NCBI RefSeq assembly: GCF_032716425.1
Contig: NZ_CP090419.1
Coordinates: forward strand, 2,420,001-2,484,000
DNA: 64,000 nt
Source of the DNA: Pseudoalteromonas sp. N1230-9
GTDB taxonomy: Bacteria > Pseudomonadota > Gammaproteobacteria > Enterobacterales > Alteromonadaceae
Reading direction: 5' to 3'
Positions 1 through 9,764 of this stretch are shown in pieces. The stretch's first letter is position 1. Every line of letters begins with the position of its first letter. Both the position numbers and the translations under genes were made by a program. The notes beneath the pieces were generated by a model. It was not told where the DNA came from. It was given only the letters and a program-made list of their open reading frames with translations, and ran no database searches.

Positions 1-241
1 CCATAATTAAAGTAGTTGGCTCATTCGCGTATTTTTTGTCTTGGCAAGCTTCACCAACCGATGCAAACTGAAAAATATGGTTACCAGAACCAATTGTCGA
101 TGGGCCTTTGACAACCACATGAGACTCAATGATACAGTTATCACCAATCGTTACATCGTTGCCAATATAACTATAAGGGCCAACTGAGACATTTTTTCCA
201 AGCTTCGCACCTGGTTCGATTATTGCCGTAGGATGGATCAC
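1..241 (-). CDS. lpxA: UDP-N-acetylglucosamine acyltransferase, N-terminal part (window edge)
   Basis: First enzyme of lipid A synthesis, which puts a 3-hydroxyacyl chain from acyl carrier protein onto UDP-GlcNAc in the cytosol. Only about the first 80 residues are in the window. They read as left-handed beta-helix hexapeptide repeats beginning MIHPTAIIEPGAKLG and include the family segment QFASVGEACQDKKY. The start is a GTG at 239-241, two bases after the fabZ stop; no in-frame ATG lies nearby and a purine-rich AGAGAG sits upstream. The order lpxD-fabZ-lpxA is the standard lipid A cluster. The 3' end lies beyond the left edge, so nothing can be said about the catalytic half. Confidence 0.93.
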   Translation of the reverse strand, partial: MIHPTAIIEPGAKLGKNVSVGPYSYIGNDVTIGDNCIIESHVVVKGPSTIGSGNHIFQFASVGEACQDKKYANEPTTLIM

Positions 242-243
242 TA

Positions 244-720
244 TTAAAACTCTCTTCTCGCACACATGATTTCGGCAGTACACACTACTTTGCCGTCAAC
301 TTTTGCTTCTGCTGCAAACTTCCATATATTGCGGCGCTCTTTAACAAACTCTACATGCAAATGCATAGTATCGCCAGGTAATACTGGTTGCTTAAATCGT
401 GCATTATCAATGGCAGCAAACAAGTAAAGTTCATTATCGCTACGATTTTCAACTGTTTTAAAACCTAACAAGCCAGTTGCTTGAGCCATTGCTTCTAGGA
501 TCAACACACCTGGAAAAATTGGTTGATTCGGAAAGTGGCCTGTAAAAATAGGTTCATTCACTGTTACATTTTTAATCGCATGTAACGACTCGCCTGGCGT
601 GTAATCTAATACACGATCAACAAGTAACATCGGATAACGATGCGGAAGTAAATTCAAGATATCTTGAATATCAAGACTATTTAATTCATTTGCCAAAATA
701 GCATCCTTATTTGTCTTCAA
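244..720 (-). CDS. fabZ: 3-hydroxyacyl-ACP dehydratase FabZ
   Basis: Dehydrates 3-hydroxyacyl-ACP in type II fatty-acid elongation and competes with the lipid A acyltransferases for the same intermediate. The 158-residue protein has the hot-dog fold signature [14 protein letters not shown] near residue 24, the catalytic His62 in [11 protein letters not shown] and the catalytic Glu76 in [11 protein letters not shown]. Length is close to the usual 145-155, with a short N-terminal extension. The start overlaps the end of lpxD by 14 bases, and lpxA begins two bases after its stop, so the three are probably translationally coupled. Confidence 0.97.
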   Translation of the reverse strand: MKTNKDAILANELNSLDIQDILNLLPHRYPMLLVDRVLDYTPGESLHAIKNVTVNEPIFTGHFPNQPIFPGVLILEAMAQATGLLGFKTVENRSDNELYLFAAIDNARFKQPVLPGDTMHLHVEFVKERRNIWKFAAEAKVDGKVVCTAEIMCARREF

Positions 721-1747
721 TATTGAGTGACTTAGTCAGTGACTCAAGTGCTTTTAAGCGGTCTTTCATATCACCAAGGTTTCGGATATGGGCAATACTA
801 CGACGCCATTCTTTGTTGTTTTGATGAGGCAAACCTGATGAGTAAATCCCAGGTTCAGTGATTGCTTTTGTCACCATACTCATGCCCGTGATTATAGCAC
901 CATCACAGACACTGATGTGACCATTAATTGCAACCATGCCGCCAATTTGACAATGTTTACCAACAACAACACTGCCGGCAAAAACAGTGCAGCCAGCAAC
1001 TGCTGTACCCGAACCGATCTCGACATTATGCGCTATTTGACATTGATTATCGATAATTACATTACTATGGATGAGTGTGTCATCAAGTGCGCCACGATCA
1101 ATCGTTGTTGAGGCACCGACTTCAACTTTATCACCAATAATTACACGTCCTAATTGCGGTATTTTAATCCATTCACCACGCTCATTGGCGTAACCAAAAC
1201 CATCGCTTCCTACAACTGTATTTGCTTGAAACAGGCAGTCACTGCCAATTTCAACTTCATGGTAAATACTGACGTTAGCCCAAAGCTTTGTTCCTTGGCC
1301 TATTTTTACCTGCTCACCAATAAAGCAACCTGGACCAATCTGTACATCGTTTGCGATGACTGCATTTGCTTCTATCACCACATTGGCAGCGATCGAGACA
1401 TTATCTCCAATTGATGCTGAATCATGAATGACTGCACTAGGGTGTATCCCAACTGATGCACTGCGAGGTGTTGTATCCATTAACTGGGCAAGCTTGGCGT
1501 AGCATACATAAGGGTTAGCAATAACCAGCTTATTGCCACTAAAATAGTCGGCATCTGCCGGTGATAAAATCACCGCACTGGCATTGGTACTCTCTAACTG
1601 AGAACGATATTTTTTGTTCGCCAAAAATGCAATATGCCCAGATTGGGCATTTGCAAGTGTTGATATTTTTTTAATCTCTTGAGTGCCATCGCCGTGTAGC
1701 TCAGCACCCAAAAGATCCGCAATCTGCGAAAGCGTGTAGTTTTGCAT
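707..1747 (-). CDS. lpxD: UDP-3-O-(3-hydroxyacyl)glucosamine N-acyltransferase
   Basis: Third step of lipid A synthesis: N-acylation of UDP-3-O-acyl-glucosamine from 3-hydroxyacyl-ACP in the cytosol. The 346-residue protein has the N-terminal uridine-binding domain (about 1-100, beginning [20 protein letters not shown]), then a long run of hexapeptide repeats forming the left-handed beta helix (about 100-300), with the expected catalytic histidine in QIAHNVEIG, and a C-terminal helical tail. Length fits the family. It sits 9 bases after skp and overlaps fabZ. Confidence 0.96.
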   Translation of the reverse strand: MQNYTLSQIADLLGAELHGDGTQEIKKISTLANAQSGHIAFLANKKYRSQLESTNASAVILSPADADYFSGNKLVIANPYVCYAKLAQLMDTTPRSASVGIHPSAVIHDSASIGDNVSIAANVVIEANAVIANDVQIGPGCFIGEQVKIGQGTKLWANVSIYHEVEIGSDCLFQANTVVGSDGFGYANERGEWIKIPQLGRVIIGDKVEVGASTTIDRGALDDTLIHSNVIIDNQCQIAHNVEIGSGTAVAGCTVFAGSVVVGKHCQIGGMVAINGHISVCDGAIITGMSMVTKAITEPGIYSSGLPHQNNKEWRRSIAHIRNLGDMKDRLKALESLTKSLNIEDK

Positions 1748-1756
1748 ATGTAATTT

Positions 1757-2275
1757 CTATTGCTTACTTACTTTTTCAACAACTTTATCTGATAAGTCAG
1801 ACACTGTTTTAGGATTAACGTAAATTGTTGTTTCTTTAACTTTTACTTCGTCGTACTTACCTGCTTTAGCAACTTCTTCAATCGCATCTAGAATTAGCTT
1901 TTGAACTTTTGCTAACTCTTGGTTTTGACGCATTTTGATTTCTTGCTCTAAAGGACGGCCCTTTTCAGCAAGTTGTTGTTGCATGCCTTGAATCTTAGTA
2001 CGTAATTCTTCTTTTTGCTTGTCACTCATTGTTGTTGCTTCACGCTTGAACTTTTCAGCTTCAAAACGGATATCACCCTGCAATTTTTCAAGCTCTTGAC
2101 GGCGTTCAGCAAACTCAGCTTCAAGTGTTTGCTCTACTTTTGCCATTTGAGGAATTTGCTTATAGATTTCTTGCATGTCAACAATAGCGACTTTATGTGC
2201 AAATGCACTGGTAGACAAACCCATTGACAAAGTAGCAAGTAGTGCAAACGCTGTTGATTTAATTGATTTTTTCAC
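1757..2275 (-). CDS. skp: Periplasmic chaperone Skp (OmpH family)
   Basis: Periplasmic holdase that carries unfolded outer-membrane proteins to the BAM complex. The 172-residue precursor has a signal peptide of about 26 residues ending in TSAFA before HKVAIVDMQEIY. A long charged coiled coil follows (about 55-125), rich in Glu, Lys and Gln, as expected for the tentacle arms of the trimer. It lies 11 bases downstream of bamA, the classical neighbourhood, so it is probably co-transcribed with the gene for its delivery target. Confidence 0.95.
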   Translation of the reverse strand: MKKSIKSTAFALLATLSMGLSTSAFAHKVAIVDMQEIYKQIPQMAKVEQTLEAEFAERRQELEKLQGDIRFEAEKFKREATTMSDKQKEELRTKIQGMQQQLAEKGRPLEQEIKMRQNQELAKVQKLILDAIEEVAKAGKYDEVKVKETTIYVNPKTVSDLSDKVVEKVSKQ

Positions 2276-2286
2276 AAAAAACTCCT

Positions 2287-4758
2287 TTAGAATGTATTAC
2301 TAATATTAAAGCTGATGGTTTTCGTATCGTCATCTTCTTCTTTTTGCAATGGATACGCAAAACTGATCAGCATTGGACCCATTGGAGAGATCCATTGTAG
2401 TGAAAGACCGGTTGATACCCTAAAGCGCATCGGATCTGAATAATCCTCTAATTTTGCGCGTTGATCAGGGGCTAAGTTTTGATAACGGTCAACGTTAAAC
2501 TCTGTATCCCATACGTTCGCAGCATCTACGAAGAAGCTTGTACGTACAGAACTCGTGTTTTCTTCATCCAAGAATGGGGTAGGAACAATCAGCTCCATCC
2601 CTGCAACCGCTTTGGCATTACCACCAATTCGGCCTTGTAATCTTAATTCGTCAAATTCTGACGCCCCACCAATACTGCCGGTTGTTGTACCATCTTCAAG
2701 TGGCGTGCCCGGAATAGTTTGCGGTGTACGTGATACAGCACGTGGTAAAATGGTATTTCTATCAAAACCACGTAATTCCATCTCAGTAATACGGAAGTAC
2801 TCTTGGAACGGTAATGTTTGATCAAACCCATTGGTTGAACCGTAACCATTGCCATATGCAAGCGCTGCACGTGTTGAGAATACCCAACGATGGTCATTGC
2901 TAATCGGCCAGTAAAAACGTGAGTCATAATTTAACTTAAAGTAAGTTAAATCTGAGTTAGGTGTTGTTGCTGTTAGATTAATTGATTGACGCGAACCCGC
3001 TGATGGGAATAAACCACGGTTTACTGTCACACGCGACCAGCCAGCACTTAACTCGTACTTAGTAAAGTTAAAGCCAGCATCTGGGTTTTCAGGGTCTAAG
3101 AAGGTTTCTCGCATTACGCGTGTTTGCTCGTATTCGGCGATATCCGATAACTCTTCTTCAATCCAACGGATACCGAAATTAATACGGTTTACAGCATCAA
3201 TTGGGAAACCAATATTGGTACCAATACCATAGCTTTTCGATTTATAGTCGATGAGGCTAAATTTACTTGCATCATAGTTACTATAGAAAATGCTACTGCC
3301 CTGCGAAACACCATCTGGGGTGAAGTACGGGTCAGTATACGATAAGCTAATACGCTCTGAACCACGTGACGTATTGATATTAAAACCAATTTGGTTACCA
3401 GTACCTAAGAAGTTCGACTCACTGACACCAATGTTAAATTGCAGACCTAAGTAAGAGCCATATGCCAGACCAGCATTAAAGCTACCTGCTGACTGTTCTT
3501 TCACGGTAAAATCAACGTCTACTTGATCATCAACACCTGGTACAGGAACAACATTGAAATCAACGCTTTCCATATACGGCAAACGTTGGATTTGCAATTT
3601 AGAACGCTCTAGGTTTTGATTAGATAGCCACGCACCTTCAAGCTGAGTCATTTCACGACGAACAACTTCATCTGAGGTATTTTGGTTACCGCCAACGATA
3701 ATACGGCGCACATATACACGCTTGCCAGGGTCTACCGATAGCGTTAACTGCACTTCTTTATTTTCATCATCGATTTCAGGAATCGTGCGTACTTCTGCAT
3801 TCGCATAGCCAAATCGGGCTAGGTAGCTCTTGATAAACTCTTCTGATGAGGTAACCACAGAGCCATTGTACAACTCACCCGCTTTAAGTGGAATAACACT
3901 TTTAATAAGCTCTTCGCGGCCAAGTAAGTCACCGATAAAGTCAAACCCTTTTACGGTGTATTTAACACCCTCAGTCATGTTTGCTGTCACATAAACTGAA
4001 TCTCGCTCAGGGCTCACAGACACTTGTGTGGAATCAATATTAAAGCGTAAGTAACCACGGTCTAAATAGTAACTGCGGATTTTCTCAAGGTCGCCTTCAA
4101 TCGTTTGTTTCTGATAGCGGTCACTTGACATGAACTTCCACCATGGCAAATCTTGTTGAGATTCAGCCAACTTGAGTAGTTCTTCATCTGAGAAAAGTTC
4201 ATTACCAACAAGGTTTATTTGACGAATTGACGCAGCGTCACCTTCATCAAACTTAAATAATAACTTTACGCGGTTGCGAGGTAGCTTGGTGATGCTAACT
4301 TCAACTTTAGCATTGTATTTACCAATACTATGAAAGAACTCAACAAGCCCTTTTTCAATATTATCAAGAACGGTTTTATCAAGAGGCTCACCGGTACGAA
4401 TATCTTGTTGATCAAGTGATTCGTTTAGCTGCTCATCTTTAATATCTTTATTGCCGTCGAACTCAATCAAGCTGATTGTTGGGCGCTCAGTGACACGGAA
4501 AATAACATTATTACCGTCACGCAACGCTTTAATATTATCAAAGTGACCTGAACGATAGAGTGACTTTATGGTTCTTGAAATTGTGTACTCATCAATATTA
4601 TCGCCCACGTTGATCGGAATATGCGTCAGTGCTGCACCTAATGCAACACGTTGTAAACCTTCAACTTTTAAATCTTCTACAATAAAGGAGTTTTGGCCTA
4701 GGGCTGCAAAGCTTGCACCTAATAAACTTGAAACTGCCAAATGTTTTTTTATAGCCAT
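2287..4758 (-). CDS. bamA: Outer-membrane protein assembly factor BamA
   Basis: Omp85-family core of the BAM complex, which inserts beta barrels into the outer membrane. The start chosen is the ATG giving MAIKKHLAVSSLLGAS, a normal signal peptide; the reading frame extends 14 codons further, but that tail is polar and has no family look. About 823 residues: signal peptide, five POTRA repeats (about 25-420, e.g. FIVEDLKVEGLQRV), then the 16-stranded barrel ending in ISFNISNTF with the C-terminal Phe typical of outer-membrane proteins. The lid-loop motif ELRGFDRN is present. It is flanked by rseP and skp as in other gammaproteobacteria. Confidence 0.96.
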   Translation of the reverse strand: MAIKKHLAVSSLLGASFAALGQNSFIVEDLKVEGLQRVALGAALTHIPINVGDNIDEYTISRTIKSLYRSGHFDNIKALRDGNNVIFRVTERPTISLIEFDGNKDIKDEQLNESLDQQDIRTGEPLDKTVLDNIEKGLVEFFHSIGKYNAKVEVSITKLPRNRVKLLFKFDEGDAASIRQINLVGNELFSDEELLKLAESQQDLPWWKFMSSDRYQKQTIEGDLEKIRSYYLDRGYLRFNIDSTQVSVSPERDSVYVTANMTEGVKYTVKGFDFIGDLLGREELIKSVIPLKAGELYNGSVVTSSEEFIKSYLARFGYANAEVRTIPEIDDENKEVQLTLSVDPGKRVYVRRIIVGGNQNTSDEVVRREMTQLEGAWLSNQNLERSKLQIQRLPYMESVDFNVVPVPGVDDQVDVDFTVKEQSAGSFNAGLAYGSYLGLQFNIGVSESNFLGTGNQIGFNINTSRGSERISLSYTDPYFTPDGVSQGSSIFYSNYDASKFSLIDYKSKSYGIGTNIGFPIDAVNRINFGIRWIEEELSDIAEYEQTRVMRETFLDPENPDAGFNFTKYELSAGWSRVTVNRGLFPSAGSRQSINLTATTPNSDLTYFKLNYDSRFYWPISNDHRWVFSTRAALAYGNGYGSTNGFDQTLPFQEYFRITEMELRGFDRNTILPRAVSRTPQTIPGTPLEDGTTTGSIGGASEFDELRLQGRIGGNAKAVAGMELIVPTPFLDEENTSSVRTSFFVDAANVWDTEFNVDRYQNLAPDQRAKLEDYSDPMRFRVSTGLSLQWISPMGPMLISFAYPLQKEEDDDTKTISFNISNTF

Positions 4759-4865
4759 TTTGTTATCTTTATCCTTTACAACTGTATTACCGCTCAACAC
4801 CTTGTAAATTTAACTTTTTGCGGTGTTTTACAATCGTGTTCAAATTGGAATTTTCCGCTTACTTG

Positions 4866-6218
4866 TTATAAACGTGATACATCATTGAACAAAGCGAAAC
4901 ATGTTAAAAATATGAGCAGTAAGGCGCCCAATTTAAAACCAAACTCTCGTGTCTTTTCAGAGACAGGCTTCTTACGAAAAAGTTCAATTATGTAATACAT
5001 TAAGTGCCCACCATCAAGCACTGGCAACGGCAATAAGTTAAATACGCCAAGGTTAACACTGATCAAAGCTAAAAAGCTTAAAAATGCAACCAAGCCATAG
5101 CTTACGCTAGTCCCCGCCCCCACTGCAATGCCTACGGGCCCACTTAAGTTTTTAACTGACACTTGACCCGTAATGAGGTTGCCAATCATATCAAAACTTA
5201 AGGTTATTAAACGCCATGTTTCTTGTATGCCCAGCACAATACTATCGACGGGGCCATAATGTCTAGTTTCAATGTAGTTTTCTGGCCAAGGCTCAACCTT
5301 TGGTGCAACCCCTAAAAACCCTTGCAACACGCCAGCATCATTATCACGGCCATCTGGTGTGACGGTAAGTGACTCAATACTACCTTGTCTTTTTACACTA
5401 AATTGTAAGGATTTGTTAGGTGATTGTTGAATAATAGAGACTAACTGGGTCCAATCGCTGATATTTTCACCATTTACGGCTGAGATTGTATCATTTACCT
5501 GAAGACCAGCCCGCTCAGCTGCAGAACCTTTGTTGATTTGCGCGACCGTTAATGTCGCTTGAGGTCTAAATGGAACAATACCAATCGACGTTAACGGAGG
5601 CACATCTTGTTGGTCTAACTTCCAGCCATCTAGGTTCAATGTACGAACATGCTTTTGGTAATTTTGGTCGCGTAAAGTCACCACAACACTTTGCTCACCT
5701 AAACGACTCATTAATGAGAAAGTAGCATCTTGCCAGGTGCTAATATCATCTTCACCTATTTTGATAATTTGTTGGTTTGGTTCGATATTTGCGGCTTCTG
5801 CACGACTACCTTGCGTGACCTCACCAACGACAGGTTTTAGTGACTGTACGCCCACCATATACATTACCGCAAGGGCAAAAATAGCAAATAAGAAGTTCGC
5901 CATGGGACCAGCAGCAACAATCGCAATACGGGCTTTTACAGATTTGGCATTAAATGATAGATGACGCTGCTCCGGCGGGACTTCGTCAACTCGTTCATCC
6001 AGCATTTTAACATAGCCACCCAATGGAATAGCAGCAATGACGTATTCTGTTTTATGCTTGTCGTACCATTTTATAAGTGGTTTGCCAAAGCCAATTGAAA
6101 AGCGTAAAACCTTTACGCCGGCTTTACGCGCCACCCAAAAATGACCATATTCATGCACGGTCACTAAAATTCCCAATGCAAGAATGAATGAGCCTAAATT
6201 CCAGAAAAAATCAAACAT
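4866..6218 (-). CDS. rseP: Site-2 protease RseP (RIP metalloprotease)
   Basis: Inner-membrane zinc protease of family M50 that makes the intramembrane cut in the anti-sigma factor RseA during the sigma-E envelope stress response. The HEYGH zinc motif is at residues 22-26 in the first membrane segment, two tandem PDZ domains occupy roughly 115-310, and the second metal-ligand motif LDGGH is near residue 400 in a C-terminal membrane segment. The length of 450 matches E. coli RseP. The gene lies one base downstream of dxr and just upstream of bamA. Confidence 0.96.
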   Translation of the reverse strand: MFDFFWNLGSFILALGILVTVHEYGHFWVARKAGVKVLRFSIGFGKPLIKWYDKHKTEYVIAAIPLGGYVKMLDERVDEVPPEQRHLSFNAKSVKARIAIVAAGPMANFLFAIFALAVMYMVGVQSLKPVVGEVTQGSRAEAANIEPNQQIIKIGEDDISTWQDATFSLMSRLGEQSVVVTLRDQNYQKHVRTLNLDGWKLDQQDVPPLTSIGIVPFRPQATLTVAQINKGSAAERAGLQVNDTISAVNGENISDWTQLVSIIQQSPNKSLQFSVKRQGSIESLTVTPDGRDNDAGVLQGFLGVAPKVEPWPENYIETRHYGPVDSIVLGIQETWRLITLSFDMIGNLITGQVSVKNLSGPVGIAVGAGTSVSYGLVAFLSFLALISVNLGVFNLLPLPVLDGGHLMYYIIELFRKKPVSEKTREFGFKLGALLLIFLTCFALFNDVSRL

Positions 6219-6219
6219 C

Positions 6220-7419
6220 TTAATTCATGCCCTTTTTAACAAGTTCAAGCGCTTTCATACGTGCAGCTTTATCGCACGCTAATATTTCTTCAAGTGTTTG
6301 TACATTAACATTCAAGGTTGACTCTAATGTCTGCGCATTAACACGGAAAATATCTGTAAAGCCAATTTGCCCATTTAAAAATGCCGCAACAGCTACTTCA
6401 TTGGCAGCGTTGACTGTCGTTGTTGCACCTTGCCCCATTTCACTGGCATCTATTGCTAATTTTAAATTTGGATAACGTGCATAATCAGGTTTAGTAAACG
6501 TAAAATCAGCTAGCTCTGAAAAGTCGAGGGGCTTCACACCTGCATCAACACGATCTGGAAAAGCAAGTGCATGTGCGATAGGTGTGCGCATATCTGGATT
6601 CCCCATTTGCGCAAGCACAGAGCCATCTTGATACTGTACCATTGAGTGAATAATACTTTGCGGATGAATGACCACTTCAATATCACTGGCGTGACAGTTA
6701 AATAACCATTTAGCTTCAATGAATTCGAGGCCTTTGTTCATCATGGTCGCTGAATCAACAGAAATCTTTTGTCCCATAGACCAGTTAGGGTGAGCCACCG
6801 CCTCAGCGACTGTAACAGATGATAAGGTGGCTAAATCACGTGTTAAAAATGGACCACCAGAGCCCGTTAACAAGATTTTGCTCACGCCGTTATCACCAAG
6901 TAACCCTGATGTGTTTTGTAATGATGCAGGCATGCATTGAAAAATAGCATTATGTTCGCTATCAATTGGCAGTAATGTTGCGCCATGTTGCTTTACTTTG
7001 TCGATAAACAACTGACCTGACATCACCAACGACTCTTTATTAGCAAGCAGTACTTTTTTACCTGCTTCAACGGCACTCAAGGTGGGTAGTAAGCCTGCTG
7101 CTCCCACAATAGCCGACATCACTGTATTAACCTCGGGGTGAGCCGCAAGCTCGCTCATTGCTTCTACGCCTGCAAGCACTTCGGTCGTACAGGGTGTATT
7201 TGCAAGTAAGCTTGATAACGCCTTTGCTGCCGCGTTATTAGCCATAACTGCAAATTTCGGTTGATGCGCTAAGCAAAGCTCAGCCATTTTTTCAGCATTT
7301 TGCCCTGCGGTTAACGCAAAAATAGCGAAGCGATCTGTATTTCGAGCAACAACATCTAACGTGCTTAGGCCGATTGACCCCGTTGCACCAAGCACTACCA
7401 GTTGTTCAGTCTTACTCAT
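6220..7419 (-). CDS. dxr: 1-deoxy-D-xylulose 5-phosphate reductoisomerase
   Basis: Second step of the MEP isoprenoid pathway: NADPH-dependent rearrangement and reduction of DXP to MEP. The NADPH-binding motif GATGSIGLSTLDV is at the N terminus, the substrate and metal region DSEHNAIFQ is near residue 150, followed by LLTGSGGPF and the metal-binding EFIEAKWLF. The start chosen is the ATG at 7417-7419, which overlaps the cdsA stop in an ATGA and gives 399 residues, almost the same as E. coli; an eight-codon longer frame exists but lacks family similarity. The order uppS-cdsA-dxr-rseP is the Pseudomonas-type arrangement. Confidence 0.95.
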   Translation of the reverse strand: MSKTEQLVVLGATGSIGLSTLDVVARNTDRFAIFALTAGQNAEKMAELCLAHQPKFAVMANNAAAKALSSLLANTPCTTEVLAGVEAMSELAAHPEVNTVMSAIVGAAGLLPTLSAVEAGKKVLLANKESLVMSGQLFIDKVKQHGATLLPIDSEHNAIFQCMPASLQNTSGLLGDNGVSKILLTGSGGPFLTRDLATLSSVTVAEAVAHPNWSMGQKISVDSATMMNKGLEFIEAKWLFNCHASDIEVVIHPQSIIHSMVQYQDGSVLAQMGNPDMRTPIAHALAFPDRVDAGVKPLDFSELADFTFTKPDYARYPNLKLAIDASEMGQGATTTVNAANEVAVAAFLNGQIGFTDIFRVNAQTLESTLNVNVQTLEEILACDKAARMKALELVKKGMN

Positions 7420-8282
7420 AAACTCAATGTCCATGCATAACAAAGGACAAAAATAGGTGCTGCAGCAGTTAGGCTGTCAATACGGTCTAAAATACCGCCA
7501 TGACCAGGTAAGCATGAACCGCTGTCTTTTAAACCCGCTTCACGCTTAAACATACTTTCAAGTAAGTCACCCACCGCAGAAAACAGTGCTATAAATGCAG
7601 TCATAATGGCATAAACAGGCCAAACAGCCATATCAACATCGCTAAAGTGACAAAAAGCCAACACGAAGATAACCGATGCGACGACACCACCAAGTAGCCC
7701 TTCAATGGTTTTATTAGGGCTGACTTTAGGCATTAATTTACGTTTTCCTAAGTTCTTGCCTGTAAAATAAGCACCGATGTCTGCGCTCCAAACAATACCT
7801 AAAACCACTAAAATAAGCATTGAACCAAAGTGAGTCGATTCGTTATAGCCCGCACTTCTTAAGGTATTTAACGCCAACCATAATGGCACGAGGGTTAGAA
7901 AGCCTGCTATCGCTCGCATCACAAGACCTTCATTCCATGCTTTGGCCATGGCCGGGTAGCGCCATACTAAATAAGTGGCAACAATCCACCACGCGAATGA
8001 CAAGGTAAACAAATAATTAGCATCGCCCACCAGTTTACCGTTTTGCCAAAGCGACTCTATCGGCCAGTGCCAATTCAGCAGAGCAAGAATGATAGCGGTC
8101 GCAGCAACAAAGCCTAGCCGTTTGAATTTATCGCATAAGCCCATAAAAGCAGACCATTCCCACGCACCGAGTAAAACAATACCGGCGGCGATATAACTAA
8201 ATAAAGTAAGTGGGGTATAAAAAACCAGTACAAGTGCAAGTGGCGCAAGTACAAGTGAGGTTAAAATTCGTTGTTTAAGCAA
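7416..8282 (-). CDS. cdsA: Phosphatidate cytidylyltransferase
   Basis: Makes CDP-diacylglycerol from CTP and phosphatidic acid in the inner membrane, the branch point of phospholipid synthesis. The C-terminal CdsA signature is intact: KDSGSCLPGHGGILDRIDS, preceded by GDLLESMFKR. About eight hydrophobic segments precede it. There is no ATG at the 5' end. I favour the TTG at 8280-8282, which gives MLKQRILTS, a typical family N terminus, and has a GAAGG eight bases upstream; a TTG five codons earlier (8297) is the alternative. The 288-residue length is close to E. coli's 285. Confidence 0.93.
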   Translation of the reverse strand: MLKQRILTSLVLAPLALVLVFYTPLTLFSYIAAGIVLLGAWEWSAFMGLCDKFKRLGFVAATAIILALLNWHWPIESLWQNGKLVGDANYLFTLSFAWWIVATYLVWRYPAMAKAWNEGLVMRAIAGFLTLVPLWLALNTLRSAGYNESTHFGSMLILVVLGIVWSADIGAYFTGKNLGKRKLMPKVSPNKTIEGLLGGVVASVIFVLAFCHFSDVDMAVWPVYAIMTAFIALFSAVGDLLESMFKREAGLKDSGSCLPGHGGILDRIDSLTAAAPIFVLCYAWTLSL

Positions 8283-8304
8283 TGTGTGTACCTTCAACTA
8301 GTAA

Positions 8305-9066
8305 TTAGGTTTCGGCGAGTAATTGTTTTATTTGTTCACCGGTACAACCAAATCGTCGCTCTCTGGCAACGTAACAAGCGATAGCGTCAGCAAAAGCAGC
8401 TTCATTAAAATCTGGCCAAAGCGTATCTGTAAAGTAAAGCTCAGCATAAGCAGCTTGCCACAAAAGAAAGTTACTAATGCGTAAGTCGCCACCAGTACGG
8501 ATCATCAAATCAAGTTCCACCTGACCTGCCATACTCATGTGGTCGTTCATATGCTGCTCAGTAATTTCATCTGCAGCTAATTCACCTGCAGCGACTTTCT
8601 TCGCAAGCTGTGTTGCGGCATTGGTAATATCCCAACGACCACCATAATTAGCCGCGACATTTAATTCTAACCCAGTATTGTTGCGGGTAAGTTCGTGTGC
8701 AGCATCTACTTTGTGTCGTAAACCTTCAGAAAAACGTGATAAATCACCAATGATATTTAGTTTTACATTATTTTTATGAAGTTTTTTTACTTCTTTGCCC
8801 AGTACGAATAAAAACAACTCCATAAGTGTATTTACTTCGTCCTCTGGGCGGCGCCAATTTTCACTACTAAACGCAAATAGTGTTAATGACTGAATACCTA
8901 AGCGAGTACAAAATTGAACAGATTGACGCACCGCATCAACGCCCTTTTTGTGCCCGTAAACACGTGGACGATTTTTAGCTTGCGCCCATCGACCGTTACC
9001 ATCCATGATTATAGCGACATGCTTAGGCAAACTTTGCTGGGAAATTTTATCAGCGTTAAGAACCAT
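8305..9066 (-). CDS. uppS: Undecaprenyl diphosphate synthase
   Basis: Cis-prenyltransferase that builds the C55 lipid carrier for peptidoglycan and O-antigen from farnesyl-PP and isopentenyl-PP. It has the substrate motif [13 protein letters not shown] near residue 20, FSSENWRRP in the middle, and the C-terminal [15 protein letters not shown] and AYAELYF block. The open frame runs back to 9123, but its first 13 codons lie inside the frr terminator hairpin. The ATG at 9064-9066 gives 253 residues, the same as E. coli UppS; the ATG at 9082-9084 is possible but directly abuts the T run of the hairpin. Confidence 0.94.
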   Translation of the reverse strand: MVLNADKISQQSLPKHVAIIMDGNGRWAQAKNRPRVYGHKKGVDAVRQSVQFCTRLGIQSLTLFAFSSENWRRPEDEVNTLMELFLFVLGKEVKKLHKNNVKLNIIGDLSRFSEGLRHKVDAAHELTRNNTGLELNVAANYGGRWDITNAATQLAKKVAAGELAADEITEQHMNDHMSMAGQVELDLMIRTGGDLRISNFLLWQAAYAELYFTDTLWPDFNEAAFADAIACYVARERRFGCTGEQIKQLLAET

Positions 9067-9082
9067 AAATATCGAGTATTCC

Positions 9083-9120
9083 ATAAAAAAACGCCGTCTA
9101 GTATACCCTAGACGGCGTTT
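9083..9120 (-). terminator. Rho-independent terminator after frr
   Basis: A perfect 13-base inverted repeat (9089-9101 with 9108-9120, GC-rich core CGCCGTC) around a 6-base loop is followed on the minus strand by a run of Ts. It ends the frr transcript and shows that the in-frame codons before uppS at 9085-9123 are not coding. It implies a separate promoter, or read-through, for uppS-cdsA-dxr. Confidence 0.9.
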
Positions 9121-9189
9121 CAAAACTAATAAATTTAGTTATGCCTATTACCTATTCAGGATGAGTGTCTGAAAGATAAACAGGACGTA

Positions 9190-9747
9190 TTAGATTTCCA
9201 TCAATTCAGCTTCTTTCGCTGTTAATTGTGTATCCATTTCTTTAATGAACTTATCAGTAAGCTTTTGAATTTCATCTTCTGCTTGACGCGCTTCATCTTC
9301 AGAAATGTCTTTATCTTTCAATAAGCTCTTAATGTCGCCATTCGCATCACGACGGATGTTACGTACCGCAACACGGCCACCTTCAACTTCGCCACGTACG
9401 ATTTTAATTAGGTCTTTACGACGCTCTTCTGTAAGTGGAGGAAGTGGAACACGAATAACTGTACCTGCAGACATAGGGTTTAAGCCTAAGTCTGAAGCCA
9501 TGATCGCTTTTTCTACAGCTTGTGCTAGTGACTTGTCGAACACGCTAATAGCAAGTGTACGCGAGTCTTCAATTGTTACGTTTGCAACTTGGTTTAACGG
9601 TGTATCAGCACCATAGTAAGATACTTGAATACCATCAAGTAACGCAGGGTGAGCACGGCCTGTGCGAATTTTAGATAATTGACTGCCTAGTGCCGCAACA
9701 CTTTTTTGCATGCGCTCTGACGCATCTTTTTTGATATCGTTAATCAC
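9190..9747 (-). CDS. frr: Ribosome recycling factor
   Basis: Splits the post-termination ribosome together with EF-G. The 185-residue length is exact for the family. The two-domain tRNA-mimic sequence is recognisable: [17 protein letters not shown] at the start, the [15 protein letters not shown] region, and the [18 protein letters not shown] hinge region near residue 100. It lies 17 bases after pyrH. Confidence 0.97.
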   Translation of the reverse strand: MINDIKKDASERMQKSVAALGSQLSKIRTGRAHPALLDGIQVSYYGADTPLNQVANVTIEDSRTLAISVFDKSLAQAVEKAIMASDLGLNPMSAGTVIRVPLPPLTEERRKDLIKIVRGEVEGGRVAVRNIRRDANGDIKSLLKDKDISEDEARQAEDEIQKLTDKFIKEMDTQLTAKEAELMEI

Positions 9748-9764
9748 GGTTCAATCCTAATAAT

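Noticed and set aside
4759..4865. Sigma-E promoter before bamA
   Set aside because: A GGAAAATTCC palindrome is present, but no matching TCAAA-type -10 occurs at the required spacing.
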